Part shown: positions 10,112 through 21,984 of the stretch, one piece after another
How positions within the stretch are numbered: the first letter of the stretch is position 1
How the letters are laid out: the number at the start of each line of letters is the position of its first letter
Origin: Rana temporaria
Taxonomy: Eukaryota > Chordata > Amphibia > Anura > Ranidae
NCBI RefSeq assembly: GCF_905171775.1
Contig: NC_053490.1
Location: 11,987,155-12,051,154, forward strand
Reading direction: 5' to 3'
DNA length: 64,000 nt
Program-made: the position numbers and the translations under genes
The notes under the pieces: model-generated
The model's input: the letters and a program-made list of their open reading frames with translations, nothing else
What the model was told of the DNA's origin: nothing
The model's database searches: none

Positions 10112-11518
10112 AGATAAGAATAATGGTAGGTGTAATGGCGCTAAAACACTAAAAAACTTAAAAAGACTTAAAGCAATAATCTCATCACTAGGCCCATAAA
10201 ATTAAATAAGGAAATATACGTGGTGAATCCTCCAATGGATGTGAGTAAAATGTGTTCCACTCTGGGTTCAATCCTGGAATACCATCCAACATCCACAAAA
10301 AATGTGGAGGGTATTTGTAGTGGTAAATAATAATACGTAACTAATAATGAGTGAACAGCTGTGCCAGAACACTGCACAATGTTGCATCAATATAATCAAA
10401 AGTGGATAGTGAAAAAACAAATCCAGTATAATTAAAACACCAAGGACAATGGTCTGTTAAAGTGCAGCGTGCAATGATTAAAAGTGCAAAAAATATTTTT
10501 TCAAGTGATCCGAAATAATATAAATGACATGCACAAATGAGCATGAAAATAAATATCTATATGTGAAAAATATCCAGTGAGACAATAAATAATGAAATAA
10601 TAACGATGTCTCTAATAGTCCACCAATTAAAGTTACCGCCCACACCTGCCTTCGTTTCTTCAATTCATCAAAGACTGCAATCAGCTGTGACCGAATCGTG
10701 GGACTGAGGTGTTGGATGAACAGCAGACTGCCTGTGAGATATCCATTTAGGCTTGATTACAAGCTGCTCTGAGGTAAGGGGCTGGAACACCTAGTCTGTC
10801 GGACACTTCTGGGAAGCCTGATGGTGGAAGTTTAAGCATGCATGCACATCCAGCATTTGATCACTGAACGCTGTGGATAAAAGGATCTGTGATTTGGAGC
10901 ACAACTTTTTCACTGAACATTCATTCTTGATTGTATATTTTTCATCATCATATGCACTGGAACACTTTACCATTATCACCTTGTTTTTACCATAACTTTA
11001 ATTGGTGGACTATTAGAGACATCGTTATTATTTCATTATTTATTGTCTCACTGGATATTTTTCACATATAGATATTTATTTTCATGCTCATTTGTGCATG
11101 TCATTTATATTATTTCGGATCACTTGAAAAAATATTTTTTGCACTTTTAATCATTGCACGCTGCACTTTAACAGACCATTGTCCTTGGTGTTTTAATTAT
11201 ACTGGATTTGTTTTTTCACTATCCACTTTTGATTATATTGATGCAACATTGTGCAGTGTTCTGGCACAGCTGTTCACTCATTATTAGTTACGTATTATTA
11301 TTTACCACTACAAATACCCTCCACATTTTTTGTGGATGTTGGATGGTATTCCAGGATTGAACCCAGAGTGGAACACATTTTACTCACATCCATTGGAGGA
11401 TTCACCACGTATATTTCCTCATTTAATTTTATGGGCCTAGTGATGAGATTATTGCTTTAAGTCTTTTTAAGTTTTTTAGTGTTTTAGCGCCATTACACCT
11501 ACCATTATTCTTATCTGT
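10112..11518. repeat. Large inverted repeat, 524-bp arms
   Basis: 10112-10635 and 10993-11518 are near-identical inverted arms separated by a 357-bp spacer. Short open frames of 67 and 69 residues occur as mirror copies in both arms; one of the pairs differs at a single residue. They are by-products of the repeat. The left arm begins agataagaataatggtagg and the right arm ends in its complement. No terminal duplication was recognised. The arms could be an inverted pair of Penelope-like terminal repeats, but no hammerhead core is present to prove it. Confidence 0.85.
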
Positions 11519-11660
11519 CTTGAGTGTGTGAACACTTTTCGTCGTGGCTGCTATTTATTAATTTTAGCTTCGTTTTAGTTTAGAATTATCCTTGATTAGG
11601 TGGATTTGCGCATTGGTTCCCCCCCCCTTATCATAGTAGTTTTAGAGTCCCATCTTTTCC

Positions 11661-11930
11661 TAGACCTGTGCCTTCATATCCATCGAGAATATTCTGAGAG
11701 TTTCCTAGATCAATTCTAGACCTGTGCCTTCATATTCATAGAGAATATTCTGAGAGTCTCCTAGATCAATTCTAGACCTGTGCCTTCATATTCATAGAGA
11801 ATATTCTGAGAGTCTCCTAGATCAATTCTAGACCTGTGCCTTCATATTCATAGAGAATATTCTGAGAGTCTCCTAGATCAATTCTAGACCTGTGCCTTCA
11901 TATTCAAAGAGAATATTTTGAGAATGACTA
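11661..11930 (+). repeat. 56-bp tandem repeat, about 4.8 copies
   Basis: Units start at 11661, 11717, 11773, 11829 and 11885 with tagacctgtgccttcatat. The middle copies are identical. The first and last show substitutions, the usual pattern for an array homogenised from its centre. Confidence 0.9.
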
Positions 11931-12380
11931 GACTGACCTCCAGAATTATATTGCCTATCCACTGAATGGCTGAGCAATTTGATTGGCCATCTTTGGTCTA
12001 CATTGTGTCTCCCAGAGTGACAGATAACGACCCCTAACCCGGAGACGGCTTAAGTCATCACATGCAATAATTTGCATTCTTGCATAATAACATCAACAAG
12101 CACATCAGAGTCATTATCCCTTTGATATGTGTAGTAAACTAACCACTAGGCACTAACCCCTTTGGTCAGCAAACACCCTTTGATGTGTAATATTGAATGC
12201 CTGTATGTAACACATATATACCGTGCCATACATATAACACAATATATAAAATACCTACACATATTACAACACCAGCTACAGGTACCCGTAAACCTGATAT
12301 TGTATTTGTTCTGATTAATGTGAGCTATAAAAATGTTGTGCTTTTTGAAGGTCACTTTTACCCGCACAGTATGTATTTTT
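11931..12380. other. Intergenic, nothing recognised
   Basis: No reading frame of interest and no repeat ends were seen between the tandem array and the LINE tail. Confidence 0.5.
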
Positions 12381-12933
12381 AATTATTTTTTGTTTCAATC
12401 GTTTTTATTGAATACACAAGTGGTAAAACAAACAGTTAGTGTCTTACATCATATTTGACATCATACACATGGTAGTGAGTAGAAATAACGCAATAAGTCA
12501 ACAAGGACGGTTAGAATACGTAGCCGTTACATAACCGTTACAGGTGGCGAATGCTAAGCAATCTATAAAGTCCAGTACCCCTAGACACCCCCTAGACACC
12601 CCCAATGGGAACAATCTGTGTCCAGGGGAAGGCTGAGGCATTCAGCCTCCTGTGGGTTCAGGAAAGTCGACATAAAATAAAATTCTAACAGTTCAATAAG
12701 CAACTATAACAATAAAGAACATATAACTGTCAAGCATGAATGTGGAAATAAGATGGTATATGCTTAAAGAATGTACACTATCCATGAGATCCATGTAGTA
12801 AGGCATATATAGTCAGTGAGCAAATTATTTAACTTTTAGAAGGAAAAACAAAGAATAAACTAAAAAGTAAAAAGTAATAAAGGGAAGGGGGGAGGAGAGA
12901 GCAAGATAGTGACTATATTACTTCAGAGACGGA

Positions 12934-15900
12934 TCAGGTAAGTCTGTTAGCGTACCAACGGATCCAGGGGAGCCAATGAGTATAGATTGTAGGATAGGTT
13001 GGTTTCCCCCTAGACAGAATTAATTTATAGGCACAATGAGAGTGGACTAATGCTATGACTTCTGTTACAGACGGCAATATATTTGTTTTCCAGTGCCTGG
13101 TAATGAGAAGCCTGGTCGCTAGAAGTATGTGTGTAACAATCAGACGGAAAGATGCTGGTAGTGAATCAGTGTCTATATTCAGTATTGACAGTTGTGGAGT
13201 AAGAGTGAAAGGAATATGGCATATGTCTTGTATAATAAGTTCAATCTCGGTCCACATATCAGTCAGGCCAGGGCAGGACCAAAAAAATTGAAAAAGAGTG
13301 CCAGTTTTATTACAATTCCTCCAGCAAATGGGTGATGTGTGTGGCTGGAATTTGGCCATTCTCTGGGGTGTCAGATACCATCTAAGGTGTATTTTGTGAG
13401 TTAATTCCCATAGGGAAGTGCATCTGATGGACTTATAGATTGATTTCAAGGCTGTCAGCCAATGTTGGTCAGACAATTGTAAGTTCAAGTCGTTTTCCCA
13501 ATCAGTGTGGGGTTTGGATTTGTGGAAGATATTTTTCCCTTGCAATGTGGAGTAGATAAGTAAAGTACCTTTGGTGGGGGAGGTATCGGAAAATAAGTAG
13601 TTCCATAATTTGAGCGGCAATTCTCCTTCTAAACGTGGATATGCTGTGAGACATCTCTGGATCCTATAGCAAGTAAAGAAGTCTACAGCGGGTGCGTGAA
13701 ATGTCGTTTGGATTTGATCAAAGGTTTTACTCAGTAATTTAGACCTAAGGTCTGCAGTGTCAGTCGTCCGGGTAAGTATCCAATCTGGTATAACCAGATC
13801 AGGCGACAATAATTTGAGGGTTCGTACAGGTATTTGTAGTCGCTTGGTAAGAGTATTGGGCCATTTCGTGTAATTCAGTACTCTCCAAGCTCTAACCGAT
13901 GCTCGGATGGTCAGGGAATGCAAATGAAGGCGAAGTTGAGTGCTTGTAGAGCTGAACAGCCAGTCTCTGAGATTGTGTCCAGGAGTCAAGGTGTTTGCAA
14001 TGTTCCCCCATAGTGTGGTAGGATGGTCAGCAACCCAATCTGTCAGTTGGGCCAGTATGGTAGCAAGATAGTAGTCTTTGATGTCTATGTAACCCATGCC
14101 TCCCGCCAGTTTATGTTTTATGGTTTTAGGGTGACCACATCTAGGGCGTTTGCCTTGCCAGACAAAATGTTGGATAATGGATTAAAGGGAATTGAGGTAT
14201 GATGAAGTAAGTGGTATAGGAAGAGTGCGGAATATATATAGCAACCGAGGAAGAATAAGCATTTTGAAAGCAGCTAGTCTCCCCGACCAGGAGAATTCGA
14301 ATTTGGAAAGTTTGGCGGTCTCCTTGATCAGCATATGCCTAGCCTCAACATAATTATTGCTAAAAAGGTTCTTGGTGCATTTGGTAAGAGTGATTCCTAG
14401 ATACGTTATTCCCACGTCTGCCAACTGATATGGGTATAGGTTCCTCAATAGGTTGCTGGTGACAGCGTCTAGTCCCAACTCTAGAATTTGAGATTTCGTG
14501 TCGTTGACTTTATAATATGATATATTGCTGAACCTTTGTAATACAGATTGTATCGAAGCCAGGGAAGGTAACTGGTTTGGTAACCATTAGTATGACATCA
14601 TCGGCAAATAGATTTATCTTATGTTCTACCGATCTGATTTTGAAGCCTGAAACGGATAAGTTTGATCTGATATGTTCGGCAAGGGGTTCCATTACTAGAT
14701 TGAAGATAAGGGGTGAGAGGGGGCAGCCTTGTCGGGTCCCATTGGATATTGGAAACGATTTAGACAGCATTTCGGATGTGTACACCTGAGCTGAGGGCCT
14801 GGAGTACAAGGCCATGAAAATATATGGCCCCGGAGACCAAACTTTTGAAGTGTGGCCTGGAGGTACATCCAATTGACTCAGTCGAACGCCTTCTCTGCAT
14901 TCAGAGACAGAAGCAGAGAAGGCATTCTGGTAGAATCAGCATTATGGATAATGTTAATGATTCGACGTGCAGCATCAAATGTTTGTCTGCCTTTAGTGAA
15001 CCCCGATTGATCAGGGTGGATTAAGGATGGCATTATATCCATTAATCGTGTTGCTATGAGTTTAGCATATATTTTTGTGTCAATATTGAGGAGAGATATA
15101 GGTCTAAAATTTTGTGGGGAGGTGGGTTCCTTCCCTGGCTTCGGTAAGGTGATAATTAATGTATTCAACATTTCATGTGGGAGAGAAGAGGAGGAGGCAG
15201 CGTCATTGCAAACTTGTGATAAAAATGGAGCTAGAAGAGTGCGAAATTGTTTGTAGTACTCCCCAGTGAGGCCATCAGGGCCAGGGGATTTGTTGGACGG
15301 GAGGTTAGCTATCACATCTAGGATTTCAAGTGTAGTTAAAGGGGCATTTAGTACTTTCAGTTGTTCAGGGGATATCGCAGGGAGGTTGATTTCTTGCAGG
15401 AAATTAGAAATGTCATCTGCGGATGGTTGTGCAGTAGCAGGATCGTCTTTCAGGTTATAAAGTGTTTTGTAATAATGGCTAAACGCATCGGCTATCTCCT
15501 TCGTGGGTCTATCAATTTATGTCTAGTAGAGGGGTGATAAAGATGAGAGATTTTAGTTTTTTTGCGATGACCTTTAATCCTAAGAGCCATTGCTCTCCCT
15601 GCCCTATTCCCTGTAGAATAGTAAGTAGCTTTAAATTGCTTTTGGGCTCTATCATAGGAGTCCAATAGTAGGTTTCTAAGTTCCTGTCTGAGAAGTACTA
15701 GCCTGTTCTTAAGCTTGGGGTCGGGGAACTGTTGATTTTTTTCCTAAATCGATTTAATTTGGGAGGTGAGGGTGTCAAGACGCTGTGATCTCCTTCTCTT
15801 CTCTCTTGCACCTATTTGGATGAAAAGACCTCTAACAAATGCCTTATGGGCATTACAAAGTATAGTGTTGGTCGATGCAGATCCTTGGTTCATATCGAAG

Positions 15901-16689
15901 AATTCTTCCAGGTGTTTACGAATGTAGGCAGAGTGATCAGGCGACTGAAGGATCGAGGCGTTCGCCCTCCAGATTGTTGTAAGTGGGGAATAAGGCAAGG
16001 CATCGATAACAAATGGGGGCATGGTCCGACTACGTTATCGTATCAATAGATGAGGTAGAGATTTTGGGCAAAGTTCATTTGTCAACTAGAAAGTAATCAA
16101 TCCTGGTATAGGAATTGTGCCGGTGGGAAAAGAATGAATAGTCACGTTCCGTGGTGTGGTGGCACCTCCACACATAGTACAAATCATGGGTTCTGAGGAG
16201 GTGACCCATAGGGGAAGCAAATCTAGTATTACGGGAGGAGGTATCCAGGGAGTTGTCTGGAACTATGTTGAAATCGCCACATATGATAAAATTATCATGG
16301 CGGAACTTGTGGAGCTTGGGCAGTAGTCTAGTAAGGAATTTGATTTGTCTGGTATTCAGTACATACACATTGACAATAGTGTACCTAATATTGTCCATGG
16401 TACAGTCCAGAGCCAGGTATCTATCATCCGCATCAGTTAGACTGTCGTGGAGAATAAAGTTCACTGTGTTTCTGATCGCTATCAGTACTCCATTCTTCTT
16501 AGCGGGGCCAGGGCCTTGGAAGATGTGGCTAAAAATGTTATTGGTGCAAGGCGGTTCTGCTGATTTTTTGAAATGTGTTTCCTGCACGCACAGGATGTCG
16601 CAGTTAGATTGTCGGGCTGTACGCCACAGGGATGCTCTCTTTTCCGGGTGGTTCAGCCCTTTGGCATTAAGCGACAAAAATGTTGGCAT
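12934..16689 (-). pseudogene. L1 ORF2 (endonuclease and reverse transcriptase), broken
   Basis: ORF2 nicks target DNA and reverse-transcribes the L1 RNA. Pieces in order: an APE-type endonuclease at 16689-16075 (starting MPTFLSLNAKGLNHPEKR, with VQETHF and later ICGDFN blocks); a linker at 16022-15744; the reverse-transcriptase start at 15315-14878 (SPGPDGLTGEYY, HPDQSGFTKGRQ, LNAEKAFD); then 14872-14510 with GTRQGCPLSPL and the catalytic LFADD; 14478-14182; and the C-terminal 387-residue piece at 14097-12934, with an HxW-rich thumb and C-terminal region. Breaks between these pieces are frameshifts or stops. The motifs are of the L1 type rather than CR1 or RTE. Confidence 0.88.
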
Positions 16690-16769
16690 CTTGGGATTAG
16701 GTGTAGATGTTTACCAATAGCAAATGTTACTCACGGTTAGGCAGGTATGGACGCTCGGGTCAGAGGAGC

Positions 16770-17163
16770 ACGTCCTATCTCTTGTGGGTCTATCAATTTA
16801 TGTCTAGTAGAGGGGTGATAAAGATGAGAGATTTTAGTTTTTTTGCGATGACCTTTAATCCTAAGAGCCATTGCTCTCCCTGCCCTATTCCCTGTAGAAT
16901 AGTAAGTAGCTTTAAATTGCTTTTGGGCTCTATCATAGGAGTCCAATAGTAGGTTTCTAAGTTCCTGTCTGAGAAGTACTAGCCTGTCCTTAAGCTTTGG
17001 GTCGGGGAACTGTTGATTTTTTTCCTCAATCGTTTTAATTTGGGAGGTGAGGGTGTCAAGACGCTGTGATCTCCTTCTCTTCTCTCTGGCACCTATTTGG
17101 ATGAAAAGACCTCTAACAAATGCCTTATGGGCATTACAAAGTATAGTGTTGGTCGATGCAGAC
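16770..17163 (-). repeat. Internal duplication of an L1 ORF2 segment
   Basis: This stretch repeats 15500-15886 in the same orientation with only a few differences (for example around 15748 versus 17025). It lies upstream of the ORF2 start, where L1 normally has only a short spacer. It therefore arose by rearrangement within the element. The copy is non-functional in this position. Confidence 0.85.
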
Positions 17164-17345
17164 TGCTTGTCTTGTCTGTTGCTTGCTCTCAGGGTGGAAG
17201 GGAAACGGGTAGAGAGTAGTGTTGCTCACGAATATTCGCATTGCGAATATTCGACTCGAATATAGCATATTCGAGAAATCGCGCTATATTTCGAAATTCG
17301 CGGTGAATATTCGCAATTCCGAATATTCGATTTTTTACAATTTTT

Positions 17346-17700
17346 TTTTTGAATCAGATCACATCCTAGATATCTCCATCGACGTCTAAAAGCATTGCTG
17401 GTATCATTAGAGACCCTGGGCCGAGTAGCTGAAGCGTTCATTGAATTTTCCAGAAAGATCGCAATGCGATTATTCGGCAAACGCAATATCGCGCGATTAT
17501 TTTCCTCGCCCCGATCTTCCGCATCAGAGCGATTTTTACAGTTTCATTTTTAAAACAGATCACATCCTAGTGATCTCCATAGACGTCTGAAAGCATTGCT
17601 GGTATGATTAGAGCCATTGGGCCGAGTAGCTGAAGCGATCATTTTATATTGCCGAATATTCGCAATGCGAATATTCGGCAATAGGAATATTGCGCGATTA
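17346..17700 (+). repeat. Left subterminal 200-bp direct repeat of the hAT element
   Basis: A block starting atcacatcctag appears at about 17358 and again at 17558. Each continues through ctgggccgagtagctgaagc-like sequence into a CGAATATTCG-rich palindrome. Subterminal repeats in hAT elements commonly bind the transposase. That role is inferred here. Confidence 0.7.
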
Positions 17701-17720
17701 TTTGCTCCGCCCTTTTGCAT

Positions 17721-17801
17721 CAGAGCCAATCAGAGTTCTCCTTCCACACTCGTCACAGGTTAGCAACCAATAGGAACCTGCCTGCATGGACATTATATAA
17801 G
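17721..17801 (+). promoter_or_regulatory. Putative promoter of the hAT transposase
   Basis: Two CCAAT boxes (agccaatcag near 17722 and aaccaatagg near 17765) are followed by TATATAAG at 17794-17801. Spacing fits a core promoter with transcription starting near 17825. The start codon lies 0.8 kb downstream in a T-rich leader. The same agccaatcag motif recurs four times near the right end of the element. Confidence 0.55.
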
Positions 17802-18593
17802 CTCACTCCCAGCACCATTTCATTGCAGATTCAGAAGCTGGCTATAGAGTGTGGAGGCTGTTTCTGTGTTCCTGGTTTCCTGTGTCTTTGTTCTTGATTG
17901 ATTTAGATCATCACCAGCATTGCTATTTAGTGATTCCAGTGGATCTTTTCCAGTATATCAACTGCTTTTTTCAAAGCAATAGACCCAAGAGCTTTTTTCA
18001 AAGCTACGTTTTGTGCTGTATTGTGCTGTTTTTTTCATTTGTGTTACTGTTTGATCCTGCAATCCTCCCTGTTCAGTTATATTTGCAAGAGATTTCAGAA
18101 CACATTTTGCTGAGCTTTATAAAAGAGCTTTTCTAAAAGCTAAGTTTTGTTCATCTTGTGTTACTGTTAGATCTTGCAGGTTCGCTGTTCAGTGATATTT
18201 GATAGGCATCTCAGTTCAAATTTTGTTTAGTTTTCCCTAAAGAGCTTTTATAAAAGCTAAGTTTTGTGTTCAGTTTAGTTAAATTTTGTGTAGTAAGTGT
18301 ACACACTGTTAGTGTACATTTATTTCATCTAGCTTAGCTTAGTGTGTGTTTAGTGTCTGTGTTTTGTGTTTAAAAAAAAAAAAAAAAAAAAAAGTTAGTG
18401 TTTGTTTAGTGCTTTTTTTTTTTTTCTTTAATTTTGTAGTCCTTGTCTGGTGTACTACTTTTCTTATAGTTTAGTAGCTGTCTGTGTACGTCTTTGTCTG
18501 CGTGCCTGTCTTGTAAAAAAAACACAAAAACACATTTTGTTCACATTTTCCCCCCCAATAAAGTTTAACCCCCCCACACACATATCAGCAATA

Positions 18594-21500
18594 ATGAGCG
18601 GCATCCGTGGCCGTGGCAGCAGGGGTAGGGGAGTTACTCCCAGTGCTGGATCGCTGCCAGCACGGGGTACCTCTCGTGCCCCTACTAGTGGTAGAGGATC
18701 GGGTGCAAGGGGAGTACGCCTGATCCGGGAGTTCTTCCCATCGGGCAGCCGCCCGATATTGCCATCTCAGGCTCAAGTAGTGGTGGACTACATGGGGCAC
18801 AGCAGTGCCACTGAGTCGTCGGTCCCGACTCACAGTAGTACCACCATTACACCGTTGCCTGTACTACCCCCCCCCAGCCCCCAAGAGTCCAGCATCTTAC
18901 TGTTCGACAGCGACAGTGATAGGGATCTCTTGGGGGAGGCCATGCATCAGGCAGACCTCCAGCTCTGTCCTGATGGTCAGGACCTTTTTGAAGGGATGGA
19001 TGAGGAGGATGGGATACCTGCTGGCAGTATCCCAGAGACATCCCTTCAAACTGGTGCTGCTGTTTTGGTGCAGGAAACAGCAGCACCTAGTCAGACCCAG
19101 GCGTGGGTGAGGGGACAGCGGAGCCAGGCTAGAGGCTCCATGTCACGTGGTTCCCTCAGACCAACACATCTCAGCCCTTGGTCTGACATCTCTGGGGGCG
19201 AAGAGGGTGACCCATCATGGTTGCCATCTGACGCGTCGGCTCACTACGTCAGTGACGACGGGGAAGGTAGGCACCCTGGTGAAACGGTGCGCCAGGTCAC
19301 CACCAGGGAGACCATCGTCAGGGTCTCCACTGGTGATGGCAGCAGGAGGTGTCAGGAGGAGGAGCAGCAGCAGCAGCAGCAGCAGCAGGCAGCTCCACCT
19401 GTGCGCACCGAATCCCAGCAGGTGCAAGTAAGCGTCACCCCATCTGACAGGAGGGCGGTGCTGAAGTCACCTGTCTGGAATTTCTTTACCCTGGTGGCAG
19501 ACAACCCTACCGTGGCCATCTGCCGGATTTGTAAAGTGAGGGTGAAGAGAGGGAAGTGTTTGGCTCGGGTGGGTACCACAGCCCTGAACCAGCACCTGAG
19601 GATAAACCACTGGGCGTTGTATGACGAGATGAAGCGTGGTGGTGGTAGCAGCGCCACCACCACAAGTGAGCAGGGTACAGCAGCCCCTGCCACATCTTCA
19701 TCTGTTTCCAGCAGGTCATGCCCCCCCGCTCCCTCTAGTAGAGGTACTGGTACCGGCAGCCAGACCTCTACTTCCACAGCACCCTCCACGTCTGTGTCCC
19801 GCACTGCCGTCCGGCGCCAGGCGTCGATTTCAGACGCCTTTGACCGCACCACTCCCTTCCCCCCTGGAGACCGACGTGTGCGTTCCCTCAATGGGCTCCT
19901 GGCAAGGGTTATTGCCCAACATCTGCTGCCCTTCAACATAGTTGACAGCAACCCCTTCAGGCAGATGTTGGAGCAGGCCCAACCCCAATGGCGTGTCCCC
20001 AGCCGCCATTTCTTTGCCAGGACTGGTGTCCCTGCCCTACACCAGCACATTGTGCAGAATGTAACCCTGTCGCTGGATCACGCTGTCAGCGACAGGGTTC
20101 ATCTGACAATGGATGGCTGGACCAGAAGGCATGGGCAGGGACGCTACATCAGCTTCACGGCCCATTGGGTTTCCCTCCGAGGCGTCGGTGAGGGATCGTC
20201 GGCAACCGATCTTGTGGTGCCGCCCCGGGGTGTCCAGGGGAGAACTGCTGGTCTCCCTCAAGCCACTGTCTCCGCAGCTGCTGAGCCTCCCAGCAAGCGC
20301 CCCCGTAGCTACTCAAGTGTGGGGCACGTGCGCTGTCAGGCCGTGCTCCAGCTTGTTAGTTTAGGGGACCGGAGACACACTGCAGAAGAAGTGCTGAAAG
20401 CACTTCAAGCTCAGGTCCAGAAGTGGCTGACACCCCGAAGGCTCCAGCCAGGTATGGTTGTCTGCGATAACGGCAGCAACCTACTCGCCGCCCTCCATGC
20501 TGGCAGTCTGACGCACGTGCCCTGTCTGGCACATGTCCTCAACCTGGTGGTGCAGAAGTTCCTGCGCACTTATCCAGGGTTGAGTGACATTGTGGCAAAG
20601 GCGCGTAGGATTGCCAGCCACTTCAGGCGCTCCCCAACCGCTACCGCGTCCCTGTCCAAATTGCAGCGGAAGTACAATCTGCCCCTTCACAGGCTGATTG
20701 TGGACAGTGTGACGCGGTGGAACTCCACCCTCCACATGCTGAAGAGGTTGTGGGAGCAGCAAAGGGCGGTGAGGGAGTACCTGATGGAACTAGGCACTGA
20801 GAGGGCTTCACCACAACTCCCTTTCATCGCCTGTGCGGAGTGGGGGCAGATAAACCAGGTCTGCCAAGTGTTGTCCTCCTTCGAGCAGGCGACCAAGATG
20901 GTCAGCAGTGAGCAAATTGGCCTCAATAGCGTGCTGCCAATACTGTTCATGCTGGAGAGGACACTAGATCGCCTGCTCGAGGCTGGGGAGAGTGCCTTGG
21001 TGGAGCAGGAGGAGTCAGCAATGCTCCACCGAGACCAGGGCCAGGACCAGGAGGAGGAGGAGGAGGAGGAGGATGATGATGAAGAGGAGGAGGAGGTGGT
21101 TGCTGGTGTCGTCCCGGAGTCAGGGCCTGGTCAGGAGGGAGAGCCGGTGTTGGGGGCACCGATAGTCCGGGGGTTGGGCATGTCTGAGTTTGACCAGCAG
21201 CGCCTCAGGGAAGAAGAGTCGCACCTCATTCACCTGGCCAGCATTGAGGAGTCACAGCGGGCTGTGCTCTTCCCCATGGCTGCCCACATGCTGAGATGCC
21301 TCAGGAGGGACCCCCGGGTTAAGACCATCAAGACGAGGGATGATTTCTGGATGGCCACCCTTTTGGATCCCAGGTGCAAGGGGAAACTGGAGCAGTTCAT
21401 CCCAGCCAGCCGGAGGCAGCACCGGATGGAGGAACTGCAGGCAGCCATTGTCAGACGGTTGGAGCAGGCAACTCCCCGGCCTCCAGTTGTCCCCCCTCAT

Positions 21501-21941
21501 CTCACCCAGCAGGTGGCTGCACCCAGCTGCAGCCGAGCAGGGGACCTAATGGAAGAGATGAGGATGTTCTTCCAAACCGAGCGACCCAGTACCACCACCA
21601 GCAGCAGCAGCAGCAGTCACCACCAGCGGCTGGCCCACATGGTGGCAGACTACATGGCGTCCGTCGGTGCTTCTGACAGTATGAGCACCGACGACCCCAT
21701 GGAGTACTGGGTTGCCAGATTGGACACCTGCCGCGAGCTCGCTCAGTATGCGCTGGAGTTATTGTCTTGCCCCCCCTCCAGCGTACTATCTGAGCGGACA
21801 TTCAGCGCGGCAGGTGGGGTGGTCACGGACAAGAGGACCCGTCTGTCCACAGACTCCGTGGACAGACTCACATTCATAAAGATGAATGAGTCCTGGATCG
21901 GCGGTGACTTTCTGGCACCCGTCGTCGGTTCAGGGCGCTGA
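18594..21941 (+). CDS. hAT transposase with BED zinc finger
   Basis: This intact frame of 1115 residues would bind the element's ends and catalyse its excision and insertion. The first ATG in good context is at 18594; the open frame extends upstream to 18450 without an ATG. Order: an Arg/Gly-rich disordered N-terminus (SGIRGRGSRGRG); a glutamine run coded by a CAG repeat (about 19360-19388); a BED-type C2H2 finger at about residues 291-340 (CRIC, then a HLRINH end); and an RNase-H-like hAT core. Probable catalytic residues are D507 in TMDGWT, D625 in VCDNGSN and E1067 in SSVLSERTFS. The DSVTRWNST block and the hAT dimerisation region lie at the C-terminus. An acidic Glu/Asp run lies near residue 820. 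It resembles ZBED-type proteins and is longer than most hAT transposases because of disordered insertions. No stop or frameshift was seen, so it may be active. Confidence 0.92.
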   Translation: MSGIRGRGSRGRGVTPSAGSLPARGTSRAPTSGRGSGARGVRLIREFFPSGSRPILPSQAQVVVDYMGHSSATESSVPTHSSTTITPLPVLPPPSPQESSILLFDSDSDRDLLGEAMHQADLQLCPDGQDLFEGMDEEDGIPAGSIPETSLQTGAAVLVQETAAPSQTQAWVRGQRSQARGSMSRGSLRPTHLSPWSDISGGEEGDPSWLPSDASAHYVSDDGEGRHPGETVRQVTTRETIVRVSTGDGSRRCQEEEQQQQQQQQAAPPVRTESQQVQVSVTPSDRRAVLKSPVWNFFTLVADNPTVAICRICKVRVKRGKCLARVGTTALNQHLRINHWALYDEMKRGGGSSATTTSEQGTAAPATSSSVSSRSCPPAPSSRGTGTGSQTSTSTAPSTSVSRTAVRRQASISDAFDRTTPFPPGDRRVRSLNGLLARVIAQHLLPFNIVDSNPFRQMLEQAQPQWRVPSRHFFARTGVPALHQHIVQNVTLSLDHAVSDRVHLTMDGWTRRHGQGRYISFTAHWVSLRGVGEGSSATDLVVPPRGVQGRTAGLPQATVSAAAEPPSKRPRSYSSVGHVRCQAVLQLVSLGDRRHTAEEVLKALQAQVQKWLTPRRLQPGMVVCDNGSNLLAALHAGSLTHVPCLAHVLNLVVQKFLRTYPGLSDIVAKARRIASHFRRSPTATASLSKLQRKYNLPLHRLIVDSVTRWNSTLHMLKRLWEQQRAVREYLMELGTERASPQLPFIACAEWGQINQVCQVLSSFEQATKMVSSEQIGLNSVLPILFMLERTLDRLLEAGESALVEQEESAMLHRDQGQDQEEEEEEEDDDEEEEEVVAGVVPESGPGQEGEPVLGAPIVRGLGMSEFDQQRLREEESHLIHLASIEESQRAVLFPMAAHMLRCLRRDPRVKTIKTRDDFWMATLLDPRCKGKLEQFIPASRRQHRMEELQAAIVRRLEQATPRPPVVPPHLTQQVAAPSCSRAGDLMEEMRMFFQTERPSTTTSSSSSSHHQRLAHMVADYMASVGASDSMSTDDPMEYWVARLDTCRELAQYALELLSCPPSSVLSERTFSAAGGVVTDKRTRLSTDSVDRLTFIKMNESWIGGDFLAPVVGSGR

Positions 21942-21984
21942 AGGGTCCCTTGCCATGCATTCCCTGATGAAGCCCCGGACCTGA

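Noticed and set aside
10168..11460. Matching 67- and 69-residue frames
   Set aside because: They occur as mirror copies because of the inverted repeat. No start context or similarity supports genes.
11661..11930. Possible CRISPR-like array
   Set aside because: The 56-bp units are contiguous without unique spacers, and the context is vertebrate.
19352..20050. 232-residue open frame on the minus strand
   Set aside because: Lies entirely antisense to the hAT transposase, is Cys/Ser-rich from the complement of the CAG run, and shows no domain.
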